Of a stretch of 44,341 nucleotides of DNA, positions 1 to 7,601 are shown piece after piece. The position numbers and the translations under genes were made by a program. Positions within the stretch are counted from its first letter, which is position 1. Each line of letters opens with the position of its first letter. The notes beneath the pieces were generated by a model that was not told the origin of the DNA, ran no database searches, and worked only from the letters and a program-made list of their open reading frames with translations. This DNA is from CADDYX01 sp045809925 (GTDB lineage Bacteria; Verrucomicrobiota; Verrucomicrobiia; Chthoniobacterales; UBA10450). The stretch is from NCBI GenBank assembly GCA_045809925.1, contig JBJMWX010000011.1, positions 1-44,341 on the forward strand, written 5' to 3'.

Positions 1-99
1 CCTCCGCAGCATGCGCCGGCGGGCGTACTCGAACACGCGGTATGCGTCGGCCTCGTACTCCGCGTACCGCGCAGAGGCGAGAGCGAAGGTCTGGATGCC
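1..99 (-). other. possible minus-strand coding fragment at window edge
   Basis: Read on the minus strand, this stretch is open and rich in Ala, Glu, Tyr and Arg, with almost every codon ending in G or C. It includes the segments FALASARYAEYEADAY and RVFEYARRRML, which look like a helical protein. None of the three plus-strand frames resembles the PurC residues that should precede the purC remnant starting near base 100. The fragment runs off the window, so no function can be assigned. It may be a piece of another gene joined here by rearrangement or by an assembly chimera. The homology break on the plus strand is seen directly; the reality of the minus-strand gene is only a coding-bias impression. 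Confidence 0.22.
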
Positions 100-516
100 T
101 TGGGCCACGCATTGAATATCGATTGGGTACAGGCGTGCGAATTGGTGGGCGAGAAAGTCGCCATCCGCGCGCGAGAACTCAGCCTGCTCGTCTACAAAGC
201 CGGGAGCGAATACGCGTGCGAGCGGGGCATCATCATCGCTGATACGAAGTTCGAGTTCGGCCTCCGGGACGGAGAACTGCTCCTGATCGACGAGTGCATG
301 ACTCCTGATTCGTCGCGCTTCTGGCCGGCCGATAGTTATGCGGTCGGCGCGAGCCCGCCGAGTTACGACAAGCAGTTCGTGCGTGATTATCTCGAGACGC
401 TCGACTGGAACAAAACTCCGCCCGCGCCGCGGCTACCGCAGGAGATTATCGACAAAACGAGCGCGAAATATCTCGAAGCGTTCGAACGCCTGACCGGTGA
501 AAGCCTGCAAGGGTAG
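100..516 (+). CDS. purC: SAICAR synthetase PurC, C-terminal part only
   Basis: This is the C-terminal half of phosphoribosylaminoimidazole-succinocarboxamide synthase, which joins aspartate to CAIR in cytoplasmic purine synthesis. The stretch IIIADTKFEFG, the segment LIDECMTPDSSRFWPADSY and DKQFVRDYLETLDWNKTPPA are hallmarks of the longer bacterial/yeast-type PurC. Recognisable homology begins at about GHALNIDW, where the family has a GHDENI-like motif, and stops abruptly upstream. The N-terminal ATP-grasp half (about 150 residues) is absent. Base 100 is only the first possible start (TTG) of the open frame, not a convincing native start. The TAG stop lies in the left arm of the palindrome at 513-564. 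Whether the gene is truly truncated or cut by a contig-edge artefact cannot be told from the sequence. Confidence 0.85.
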   Translation: MGHALNIDWVQACELVGEKVAIRARELSLLVYKAGSEYACERGIIIADTKFEFGLRDGELLLIDECMTPDSSRFWPADSYAVGASPPSYDKQFVRDYLETLDWNKTPPAPRLPQEIIDKTSAKYLEAFERLTGESLQG

Positions 517-564
517 GCACGCCGCGCTGCGGCGTCCGCGAAGAGCGCAGCGCGCTCTCCCTAC
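513..564. repeat. GTAG/CTAC-bounded palindromic repeat between purC and mdh
   Basis: The element starts GTAGG and ends CCTAC. It holds two internal hairpins: GCCGC-gct-GCGGC and GAGCGC-agc-GCGCTC. Its left terminus provides the TAG stop of purC (514-516), and its right terminus, read on the other strand, provides the TAG stop of mdh (561-563). It could act as a bidirectional terminator between these convergent genes although it has no T-run. Confidence 0.75.
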
Positions 565-1544
565 CTTAACAGCTCTTTCACCAGCGTCCGCTCTTCCTTC
601 AACTCATTGACCGATGCGTCGATTTTCTGTCGACTGAAATCGTTGATCGGCACACCCTGCGCGATCTCCCATTTTCCGCCCCGCGCGCGCACCGGAAACG
701 AGCAGATCAAACCTTCTTCAACTCCGTAGCTGCCGTCGGAGCAGACTCCGACGCTGTGCCAGTCATCCCTGGTGGTGTCTTCTACAATTGACCGCACCGT
801 ATCGATCGCGGCATTCGCTGCCGATCCGGCCGAAGAAAGCCCGCGTGCCTTGATGATCTCCGCCCCGCGCTGCTGTACTTTTTTGATGAAGGTTTCCTTT
901 AGCCACGATTCGTCGCCGATCGCTTCGTTGGCTGCGCGCCCGTTAATCTTCGCGTTGTAGAAATCGGGGTACTGCGTGGCGGAGTGGTTTCCCCAGATCG
1001 TCAGGTTGGAAACGGCGGTCACGTCTACACCGGCTTTCTGCGCGAGCTGCGCTTTGGCGCGGTTCTCGTCGAGCCGCGTCATCGCAAACCAGCGGTCTCG
1101 TGGAATGTCCCGCGCGTTGTTCATCGCAATCAAACAGTTCGTGTTACACGGATTTCCGACAACAAGGACGCGCACGTCCGCAGAAGCGTTTTTCTGGATG
1201 GCCTGGCCTTGGCCGATGAAGATCTTGCCGTTGATGCCGAGCAGGTCTCCGCGCTCCATTCCGGCTTTGCGCGGCACACTTCCGACGAGCAGCGCCCAGT
1301 TTACGTCGCGAAACCCTTCATTGAGATCAGCTGTCGGGGTAATGGATTTCAAAAGGGGGAACGCGCAGTCGTGCAGCTCCATGACGACGCCTTCGAGCGC
1401 AGGAAGCGCCTGAGGAATTTCGATCAAGGCCAGCGCGACTGGCTGTTCTGGCCCGAAGAGCGCGCCGGAGGCGATGCGGAAAACGAGCTGATACCCGATC
1501 TGTCCGGCCGCGCCGGTAACAGCGACTTTAATCGGAGAATTCAT
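561..1544 (-). CDS. mdh: malate dehydrogenase
   Basis: A 327-residue NAD-dependent malate dehydrogenase interconverting malate and oxaloacetate in the cytoplasmic TCA cycle. The N-terminal Rossmann motif TGAAGQIG is at residues 10-17. Substrate-binding arginines sit in VPRKAGMERGDLL (Arg92, Arg98) and RLDENRA (Arg162). The catalytic pair is Asp159 and His187 (IWGNHSATQYPD). The length and the insertions fit the MDH type 2 (cytosolic-like) group rather than the lactate-dehydrogenase-like group. The ATG at 1542-1544 is preceded by AAAGGAG at 5-base spacing, which fixes the start. It lies 76 bases after malQ on the same strand and may be cotranscribed with it. It converges on purC and shares a palindrome with it at the stop codons. 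Confidence 0.96.
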   Translation of the reverse strand: MNSPIKVAVTGAAGQIGYQLVFRIASGALFGPEQPVALALIEIPQALPALEGVVMELHDCAFPLLKSITPTADLNEGFRDVNWALLVGSVPRKAGMERGDLLGINGKIFIGQGQAIQKNASADVRVLVVGNPCNTNCLIAMNNARDIPRDRWFAMTRLDENRAKAQLAQKAGVDVTAVSNLTIWGNHSATQYPDFYNAKINGRAANEAIGDESWLKETFIKKVQQRGAEIIKARGLSSAGSAANAAIDTVRSIVEDTTRDDWHSVGVCSDGSYGVEEGLICSFPVRARGGKWEIAQGVPINDFSRQKIDASVNELKEERTLVKELLR

Positions 1545-1620
1545 GCATCTCCTTTACCCCACGATCTCGAGCGAGGAAAACTGCGAATTCGGCGGGTGCG
1601 GGCGCGTTCTCCGCAGCGAA

Positions 1621-3306
1621 TCACGCCCGTCCGGTTTCGCGCAGCAACCTGCGAATCATTCGCATCCGGCGCTGGACGGCGGGTGAGCTGCTTAATTCGC
1701 GTACCGTCAAATGCATCCGCTGGCTCCAATTCGAGTCCGCGGCGGTACCGGGGACATTGAAGCGGTCCTTGCGCGCGAGCAGGTCCGTAATCATGACAAT
1801 TGCCATCCCGGAATTGCTCGCGAAGAGCGCGCGCATGATAGCGGGATAGAAATCCCGCAGGTACTCGGTTCCTTCTCGAAAGTCGAAGCCCGAGAACAGC
1901 GCAATCTTCTGCAAGGTATCAAACGATTGCTCACGCGTCGGTGAACTCTCGCTCGTCGCGTCGCTCCACACCGCGCGGATCGGCTGATGATCGTGCGTCG
2001 CGTAGGTTGCGACCGAGAGGCGGTCGTACTCCGACCCGGGCGTGACGCGGTTATCGTAGACTTCCCACTGCGGGATTTTGAACCCTGCAATTTCGAGGGA
2101 GCGAAGACTTGGCCGCACATATTTCGGCACCGTGCCCAAATCCTCTCCGACCACACGTGTGGCGCCTGATTCCTGCAGGACGACGCGCAGGTATTCCTCA
2201 CCATCCCGTCGATTAGCTTCGGCGTTTTCCGTCGTCTCGTCGTCGCGCGGATAAAAATGGGGGGCGCGCCCGCCGGTCTTTTCGAGCATTTGTTCCTGGG
2301 AGAGCGGCAGGAATTCCGCGTTCCTCGTGGGGCGCCACGGGAAGGCATAGATCCGATAGAAGCCGAGCACGTGGTCGATGCGGAAGATATGAAAGATGTG
2401 GCGCACGCCCGCCACTCGCTGGCGCCACCAGCCAAGGTTGCTTTGCCGCATCACGTCCCAGCGATAGAGCGGGATTCCCCAGTTCTGCCCCCACTTCTGG
2501 GTAAAATCGTCGTCTTTGAAATATGGCTCGGGCGGCGCTCCGCCGAACCAATCGAGTGCAAACTCGTCTGGCCGGCCAAAAACATCCGCGCTGTAGTAGC
2601 TGACCCCGAATGGGATGTCGCCCATCAGCGCTACGCCGCGCTCTTCCGCGTAGCGGCGCACCGCGATCCACTGCTCGCGCGCGATCCATTGCACGTAGGC
2701 GAAAAACCTCATGCGTTCGTCGATGGTGTCGCGATCTGTGGTTTCGAGCGTATTCAGCCATTCGCGCGCTGATTTCATCGACCGATGTTCGTCGCGCCAT
2801 TGGTCCCACGCTTCCGAGTTGCCGTTCTCGTTCATCAACGCCCGAAAGAGCGTGTAGTTATCCAGCCACTCAGCTTCGCTTTTCCGGAATGCTTCAAACT
2901 CGGCTGCCTCGCCGCGGCGCGCGAAAGCTGCGAACGCTTTCTCCAGAAGGGCGAGCTTGAGTGCGCGGACCCGCTCGTAATTGACCGGCCCTTTGCGCAG
3001 CTGTGGCAAATCGAACTCCGCTGCGACTTCGTCAAACTCGCCCTGCGTTAGATCGCGCGGCGAGTCGGGGGCGAGATGCAACGTTGTGGGCTCAAGCGCA
3101 ACAGCACTGATCGCGTTGTAGGGGCTGTTATCACCGCCGATTTCATTGATCGGCAGCAACTGCACAATCTTAAATCCCAGCGACCCGGCCCAGTCGATAA
3201 ACTGCCGGAGCGTGGCGACGTCGCCGATCCCCAGATCATCTTCGGTCCGCAGCGCGAAGAGTGGCGCGAGGACGCCGGCGAGTTTTGTTTCGGGGGAAGC
3301 TGTCAT
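1621..3306 (-). CDS. malQ: 4-alpha-glucanotransferase (amylomaltase, GH77)
   Basis: A 561-residue GH77 amylomaltase that moves alpha-1,4-glucan segments between malto-oligosaccharides and releases glucose, in cytoplasmic glycogen/maltodextrin turnover. The family signature near the N-terminus is visible (GIGDVATLRQFIDWAG, LLPINEIGGDNSPYNAISA). The catalytic residues expected for GH77 are Asp311 in FRIDHVLGF (nucleophile), Glu388 in GEDLGT (acid/base) and Asp439 in ATHDHQP (transition-state stabiliser). The last motif is usually followed by Asn (THDN); His is found here. The start ATG (3304-3306) is the terminal ATGACA of an interspersed inverted repeat at 3301-3386, so the repeat supplies the start codon. 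It lies downstream of uvrD on the same strand. Confidence 0.95.
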   Translation of the reverse strand: MTASPETKLAGVLAPLFALRTEDDLGIGDVATLRQFIDWAGSLGFKIVQLLPINEIGGDNSPYNAISAVALEPTTLHLAPDSPRDLTQGEFDEVAAEFDLPQLRKGPVNYERVRALKLALLEKAFAAFARRGEAAEFEAFRKSEAEWLDNYTLFRALMNENGNSEAWDQWRDEHRSMKSAREWLNTLETTDRDTIDERMRFFAYVQWIAREQWIAVRRYAEERGVALMGDIPFGVSYYSADVFGRPDEFALDWFGGAPPEPYFKDDDFTQKWGQNWGIPLYRWDVMRQSNLGWWRQRVAGVRHIFHIFRIDHVLGFYRIYAFPWRPTRNAEFLPLSQEQMLEKTGGRAPHFYPRDDETTENAEANRRDGEEYLRVVLQESGATRVVGEDLGTVPKYVRPSLRSLEIAGFKIPQWEVYDNRVTPGSEYDRLSVATYATHDHQPIRAVWSDATSESSPTREQSFDTLQKIALFSGFDFREGTEYLRDFYPAIMRALFASNSGMAIVMITDLLARKDRFNVPGTAADSNWSQRMHLTVRELSSSPAVQRRMRMIRRLLRETGRA

Positions 3307-3386
3307 CTTGAGCGCAGTCGAGACATCCTCGTTGATTCGCGTGGGACGAGCGTGGGAGATTCCTCGACTTCGCTCGGAATGACAGG
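3301..3386. repeat. interspersed inverted repeat, TGTCAT...ATGACA family, copy A
   Basis: The left arm begins TGTCATCTTGAGCGCAGTCG and the right arm ends TCGACTTCGCTCGGAATGACA. The arms are near-complementary over about 27 bases and enclose a GC-rich loop, so the transcript would form a long hairpin on either strand. Related copies lie at 7508-7592 and 9992-10057, with a partial one near 10434. The outermost bases, read on the minus strand, form the ATG of malQ. Repeats of this consensus occur between genes in many soil bacteria, from my memory of such genomes. Confidence 0.85.
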
Positions 3387-3394
3387 AACTCCCT

Positions 3395-5533
3395 TTAGCC
3401 CCGTCGAACCTGCCAGTCCTCGACGAACTCGGTCGGGATTTCCTTCAGGAATCGCGAGGGCCGCTGGAACATATCGCCATAACCGGCATTGAGTCGCATG
3501 TGCGGGTAGGTGAGATAGAGCTCATCGCGCGCTCGGGTGATCGCGACGTAGAACAGGCGCCGCTCTTCCTCGATCGCATCGCGAGTATCGAGCGAGCGCG
3601 TGCTCGGGAACATTCCATCGGTCAGGTAAATGACGAAGACGGTGTGAAACTCGAGACCCTTCGCCTGGTGAACGGATGAGAGGTTGACTGCTTCGGTGTC
3701 GCTGCTCCCATTCGGCGCCGTTTCCGCATCGACGTTGCTGATCAAGGCCAGCTGGGAGAGAAATTCGTTCACATCGCCAAACTGCCGCGCAAACGCAGCC
3801 AGCTGATTGAGGTCCTCGCGTCGCAGCTCGTAGTTGGTGAAGTTCGCCTTGGCGTAATCGTCGTAAATCGCCTCCACCACGGAGGTGATCATCTCGCTCG
3901 GACGATTAGGCACTCCGTTCGGCGCCATTTCGTCGAGAGTGAAGGCGAGCTGCTCCCAGGCTTTCTTCGATTTCGCGCCAACATTCAGGGCCCGCAGCCG
4001 CTCGCCGAAACTAGTATTGTAGCCGCGGTCGCCGGCCGCGGCGGGTGTGCTCTCGGCTTGGGAAGGGCCACGGCCGGTTGGCGAAGCAGTTTCGGCGTCA
4101 TCGCCGACTGTTGTAGACGATTCCGCGTCATCAGGACCGCGGCCATCGGCCGCGGCTACAGGGGAAGCTCCGGCCGATTTCTCCCAGCCTGCCCAAAGGT
4201 TGTCCGCACTCTTATTGCCGATGCCGGGCAGCAATTTCACCATTCGCTTGAACGCGACCTCGTCGGTGGGATTCGCGATCAGGCGGATGAAGGACGCGAC
4301 ATCCTTGATGTGCGCCTGCTCGAAGAATCGCACGCCGCTCGTGATGACGTAGGGAATTCCCCGACGGGAAAGCTCCAGCTGTAGTTCCACCGCGTGAAAA
4401 TGGGCGCGGTAGAGGACTGCGATCTCGTTGAGCGCGACATTTTCGTCGCGGAGTTCGAGGATCCGTTGGGCGATGAACTGCGCCTGCTCCCCGCCATCGT
4501 GCAGCGCGACGACCGCCGGACGGAATGAGTTGCTCTCGCGTACCGCAGTGAGGCTTTTCCGGAACTGCTGCACGTTTTGCGCAATCGCCGCATTCGCGAC
4601 CTGCAGGACTTCGGGAACGCTGCGGTAGTTCAGCTCGATCTTGAAGACACGCGCGTCCGGATACCGCTTCGGAAACTCCAGTATGTTTTTGAAGTTGGCG
4701 CCACGCCATGAGTAGATCGACTGCGCATCGTCGCCGACCACCATGACGTTGCGGTGTTTCTCTGCCAGCGTGTCGATAAGATCGGCCTGGATTTTGTTCG
4801 TGTCCTGATACTCGTCGACCAGGATGAACTGAAATTTCCGCTGGTAGTTTTGGGCGATTTCCTCGTGCTCCTTCAGCATCCGGAGCGTCTTCTCGAGCAG
4901 GTCGTCGAAGTCCATCGAGTTCGTCGCCTTCTTCTTTTTCTCGTACCGTTTGTGGACTTCCTGAATCCGGTCGGCGAGCGGAAGAAAATACGGAAACTTT
5001 TCCGCGAGCAAGGCCTCGAGCGGCATCTCAGTGTTGATGACAAAGCTGAAGATTTCCGCGAGCACGTCGCCTTTCGGGAAGCGGATTTCCTTCGGGTTGA
5101 TGCCCGCCGCAATCACCACGGTGTCGAGCAGGTCCTTCTGGTCTTCCCGATCCATGATCGTGAAACTGCTTGAGTAACCGAGCGCGCTTCCGTGCCGGCG
5201 CAGCATCCGATTACCAACGGAGTGAAAGGTCCCGCCCCACAAGCCACTGGCGTCGACTGGGAGCAAATTCGCCACCCGATCGAGCATCTGGCGGGCGGCC
5301 TTGTTGGTAAAGGTGAGGAGCAGGATATTGCGAGGGTCGACGCCGTTCTCGAGGAGATAGGCAACCCGGTAGGTCAGGGTGCGCGTCTTGCCCGAACCGG
5401 CGCCGGCGATGATGAGCTGCGGGCCGGGCGGCGCGGTCACGGCGGCGAGCTGCTGCTCGTTCAGCTCCGCGGCATAATCAATGTGAATGCCCCCCTGCGG
5501 ATGCGGTTTTTGCAGCGTGTATTCGCGCGACAT
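3395..5533 (-). CDS. UvrD/PcrA-type DNA helicase with in-frame insertion
   Basis: A 712-residue superfamily 1A ATP-dependent 3'-5' DNA helicase acting in DNA repair and replication-fork processing. Motif I is AGAGSGKT (43-50), motif Ia LTFTNKAA, motif II VDEYQDT (239-245), motif III GDDAQSIYSWRGA, motif IV near LNYRSVPEVL, motif V VHQAKGLEFHTVF and motif VI RRLFYVAITRARDELYL. All are intact, so the enzyme should be active. Residues about 456-507 form a low-complexity Gly/Ala/Asp/Ser/Pro stretch that breaks domain 2B between GWEKS and FGERLRALN. It is encoded by a repeat element (4018-4160) with terminal inverted repeats. The exact paralogue name (UvrD, PcrA or Rep) cannot be decided. malQ follows on the same strand after the 3301-3386 repeat. 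Confidence 0.93.
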   Translation of the reverse strand: MSREYTLQKPHPQGGIHIDYAAELNEQQLAAVTAPPGPQLIIAGAGSGKTRTLTYRVAYLLENGVDPRNILLLTFTNKAARQMLDRVANLLPVDASGLWGGTFHSVGNRMLRRHGSALGYSSSFTIMDREDQKDLLDTVVIAAGINPKEIRFPKGDVLAEIFSFVINTEMPLEALLAEKFPYFLPLADRIQEVHKRYEKKKKATNSMDFDDLLEKTLRMLKEHEEIAQNYQRKFQFILVDEYQDTNKIQADLIDTLAEKHRNVMVVGDDAQSIYSWRGANFKNILEFPKRYPDARVFKIELNYRSVPEVLQVANAAIAQNVQQFRKSLTAVRESNSFRPAVVALHDGGEQAQFIAQRILELRDENVALNEIAVLYRAHFHAVELQLELSRRGIPYVITSGVRFFEQAHIKDVASFIRLIANPTDEVAFKRMVKLLPGIGNKSADNLWAGWEKSAGASPVAAADGRGPDDAESSTTVGDDAETASPTGRGPSQAESTPAAAGDRGYNTSFGERLRALNVGAKSKKAWEQLAFTLDEMAPNGVPNRPSEMITSVVEAIYDDYAKANFTNYELRREDLNQLAAFARQFGDVNEFLSQLALISNVDAETAPNGSSDTEAVNLSSVHQAKGLEFHTVFVIYLTDGMFPSTRSLDTRDAIEEERRLFYVAITRARDELYLTYPHMRLNAGYGDMFQRPSRFLKEIPTEFVEDWQVRRG
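4018..4160. repeat. repeat element with 11-bp terminal inverted repeats inside uvrD-like gene
   Basis: The plus strand begins TGTAGCCGCGG (4018-4028) and ends CCGCGGCTACA (4150-4160), an exact 11-base inverted repeat bounding 143 bases. Each end carries its own GC-rich hairpin (CCGCGG...CCGCGG). It is read in frame by the helicase gene without stop codons and gives the compositionally foreign 456-507 segment. The palindrome at 25199-25237 has a similar end (TGTAGCCGC), which suggests one family. Confidence 0.75.
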
Positions 5534-5639
5534 GCGGAGTGCATGGTCCCGTGAGCGACACGCCTGTTCAAACGCTTTGTGTCCGAAAGCGGCGCCGAAC
5601 GTTGGACGATTCGACGCCCGGCCAGGCGAACGGGTCCGA

Positions 5640-6371
5640 CTACGGTGCGGGGGGCGATGTCCGGGCTCGCCCGCGCTGGTTCAGCTCCTCCAGCAGATCG
5701 ATCTGCATCTGCTGAATTTCGAACAGCCGATTGTACTGGCGACGCAGGAGGTGATCGATTTTTTCGTGCAGGTGCCGGATCTCGAGCTCGGCTTTGAGAT
5801 TCACTTTGTAGTCGTTGTCGGCTCGTAAGCGGTCCCGCGCTTCGCTTCGATTCTGGCTCATCATGATGATCGGCGCCTGGATTGCGGCGAGGCAGGAGAG
5901 GATCAGGTTGAGCAGGATGAACGGGTAAGGATCGAAACCCTTGTTCAGAAAGACGAACGCGTTGAGGGCGATCCAGGCGAGGAGGATCGCGCCGAATGTG
6001 ATGATGAACCGCCAGCTGCCTCCGAAGGTGGCGATGTGGTCGGACAATCGTTCGCCGAAAGTCAGTTTGCGTTCGAATTGTTTCTCGATGTTCTCCGTTA
6101 GCACCTCGTGCTGCTGGAGACTTTCGACGACCTCCTGGTCGAGGGCGGTGAGCTCACCAATTTCATCCTCGAGCACATCTTTGACATAATCTTTTCGGAA
6201 TTCGCCGAGATCCTCGAAACAGATGAACTCCTGCGGATTCCATTCCGGCCGGCAGTGGCTGATGAATTGGGCGAGAGAGGGGCGCACGTTATCGCCGATC
6301 GTCCCGGCGTGCGGCGAGGTCGGTCGTTTACAAATCTGGCAAACCGGTTTGCGCGAGGCGTGATCGCTCAT
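5640..6371 (-). CDS. DUF1003 membrane protein with N-terminal Cys pair
   Basis: A 243-residue DUF1003-family inner-membrane protein of unknown function. The N-terminus has CQIC (residues 11-14), a possible metal-binding pair. The DUF1003 core follows, including the amphipathic stretch KQFERKLTFGERLSDHIATF. Two membrane helices are visible (FIITFGAILLAWIALNAFVF and PFILLNLILSCLAAIQAPII), then the conserved MMSQNRSEARDRLRADNDY. The C-terminal portion is a coiled coil (LEIRHLHEKIDHLLRRQYNR and on to LLEELNQRG). It is divergent from the DUF4337 gene, with 81 bases between the starts. The family assignment is confident; the role is unknown. Confidence 0.88.
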   Translation of the reverse strand: MSDHASRKPVCQICKRPTSPHAGTIGDNVRPSLAQFISHCRPEWNPQEFICFEDLGEFRKDYVKDVLEDEIGELTALDQEVVESLQQHEVLTENIEKQFERKLTFGERLSDHIATFGGSWRFIITFGAILLAWIALNAFVFLNKGFDPYPFILLNLILSCLAAIQAPIIMMSQNRSEARDRLRADNDYKVNLKAELEIRHLHEKIDHLLRRQYNRLFEIQQMQIDLLEELNQRGRARTSPPAP

Positions 6372-6452
6372 CGGGTGCGCGCATTAAATCGGGAGCGCTT
6401 CGGGTTGTCGATTGCATCTTGAACGCGTAACTCCGAACCCTAAGGTAGCGCG

Positions 6453-6980
6453 ATGGAAGAAGCTGAGGTTCCGCTGGAGCATCTGCAGGAACAAACGCAT
6501 CACGCCGCCGAGCATGGCGGCGCACCGTGGATTTCCTGGGTCGCATTGAGCACGGCGATTCTGGCCGTCCTGGCAGCGATCGCAGGGCTTTTGTCCGGCA
6601 AGCACGCGAACGAAGCGATGATGGCGCAGATCGAATCGTCCGATCAGTGGGCCTATTACCAGGCAAAAGGTATCAAAGCCGCCGTGCTCGATGCGAAAAT
6701 GACGCTCAGCGGTGTGGCGAACGAACAGGATCACGCCAAAGCCGATAAGTACCAGGAGGAACAGAACGAAATTCAAAAGGAAGCGCGCGCCAAAGAGACG
6801 GAAGCGAAAAGCAATTTTCAGCAGCACGAAGTTTTCGCGCGCGGTGTGACCATGTTCCAAATTGCAATCGCCGTCGCCGCCATCTCCGCCCTGACCAGGC
6901 GCAGGCGGTACTGGATCATGAGCATGATCGTCGGAGGCATCGGCGCAGTGTTTCTCGTCCTCGGTTTCGTGGCGCATTGA
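6453..6980 (+). CDS. DUF4337 family membrane protein
   Basis: A 175-residue protein of the DUF4337 family, function unknown. One membrane helix lies near residues 25-47 (WISWVALSTAILAVLAAIAG). A long charged, coiled-coil-prone middle follows (DQWAYYQAKGIKAAVLDAKM and the Glu/Lys-rich segment after it). Two further membrane helices lie near the C-terminus around the loop TRRRRYW. The motif SSDQWAYYQAKGIK is characteristic of the family. ruvC begins 3 bases after its stop, so the two are probably cotranscribed. Confidence 0.88.
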   Translation: MEEAEVPLEHLQEQTHHAAEHGGAPWISWVALSTAILAVLAAIAGLLSGKHANEAMMAQIESSDQWAYYQAKGIKAAVLDAKMTLSGVANEQDHAKADKYQEEQNEIQKEARAKETEAKSNFQQHEVFARGVTMFQIAIAVAAISALTRRRRYWIMSMIVGGIGAVFLVLGFVAH

Positions 6981-6983
6981 GCG

Positions 6984-7487
6984 ATGCGCGTGCTCGCGAT
7001 TGATGCTTCGTTGCGCAGCAGCGGCGTTGCCGTTCTCGAATCAGCCGGCGGGCAGAACCGCGCGCTTTATTTCGGTACGATCCGCAACAAGAGCAGTCTC
7101 GCGGCCTCGGCCTGTCTCGTGGCAATTCGGGAACAGCTGAGTGACTTGATTACCGCGCACGAGCCGGATTGCTGCGCGCTCGAAGCGGTCATTTACGTGC
7201 AAAGCCAGAAGACCGCGATCCTGCTCGGCGCTGCCCGCGGTGCGGCAATCCTCGCCGCCGCCGAGCGCGGGCTTCCGATTTTCGAATATGCCCCAACGCG
7301 GATCAAACTCGCGACAGTGGGGCGCGGCGGCGCAGACAAATCGCAGGTTGCGCTCATGATGCGGGCCATGCTCGGCCTGACGCAAACACCGCAACCGGAT
7401 GAGGCGGATGCGCTCGCGATTGGATTAACTCATGTGCATGCGGCGGAGGCGGCACGGCTCGGAGTGCCGGCCGGACAACGGATTTAG
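6984..7487 (+). CDS. ruvC: Holliday junction resolvase RuvC
   Basis: A 167-residue RuvC nuclease, normal length for the family. It resolves Holliday junctions by paired nicks together with RuvAB during recombinational repair. The RNase-H-like fold motif IDASLRSSG opens the protein. The four acidic metal ligands are Asp7, Glu67 (ALEAVIY), Asp139 and Asp142 (PDEADALAIG). The basic segment TRIKLATVGRGGADKSQV is the conserved region expected to contact DNA. ruvA and ruvB are not in the window. The ATG follows the DUF4337 stop by 3 bases. Confidence 0.95.
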   Translation: MRVLAIDASLRSSGVAVLESAGGQNRALYFGTIRNKSSLAASACLVAIREQLSDLITAHEPDCCALEAVIYVQSQKTAILLGAARGAAILAAAERGLPIFEYAPTRIKLATVGRGGADKSQVALMMRAMLGLTQTPQPDEADALAIGLTHVHAAEAARLGVPAGQRI

Positions 7488-7507
7488 CCACGTGAAGCCA
7501 CCACCAT

Positions 7508-7592
7508 TGTCATGTCGAGCGGAGTCGAGACATCCTCGTCAAACGAGCAGGCGAAGATTCGTCCACTGCCTTGCGCTGCGCTTCGAATGACA
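7508..7592. repeat. interspersed inverted repeat, TGTCAT...ATGACA family, copy B
   Basis: The left arm is TGTCATGTCGAGCGGAGTCG (followed by AGACATC) and the right end is GCTTCGAATGACA. It matches copies A (3301-3386) and C (9992-10057) in both termini, with a different loop. It lies just upstream of lipB and is open in the lipB frame, so lipB could in principle begin at the ATG inside it (7512). Confidence 0.8.
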
Positions 7593-7601
7593 AACCCAGT
7601 C

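Noticed and set aside
984..1760. Long plus-strand open frame opposite mdh
   Set aside because: It has no recognisable family features and its codons mirror mdh, which has all catalytic motifs; an antisense shadow of GC-rich coding DNA.
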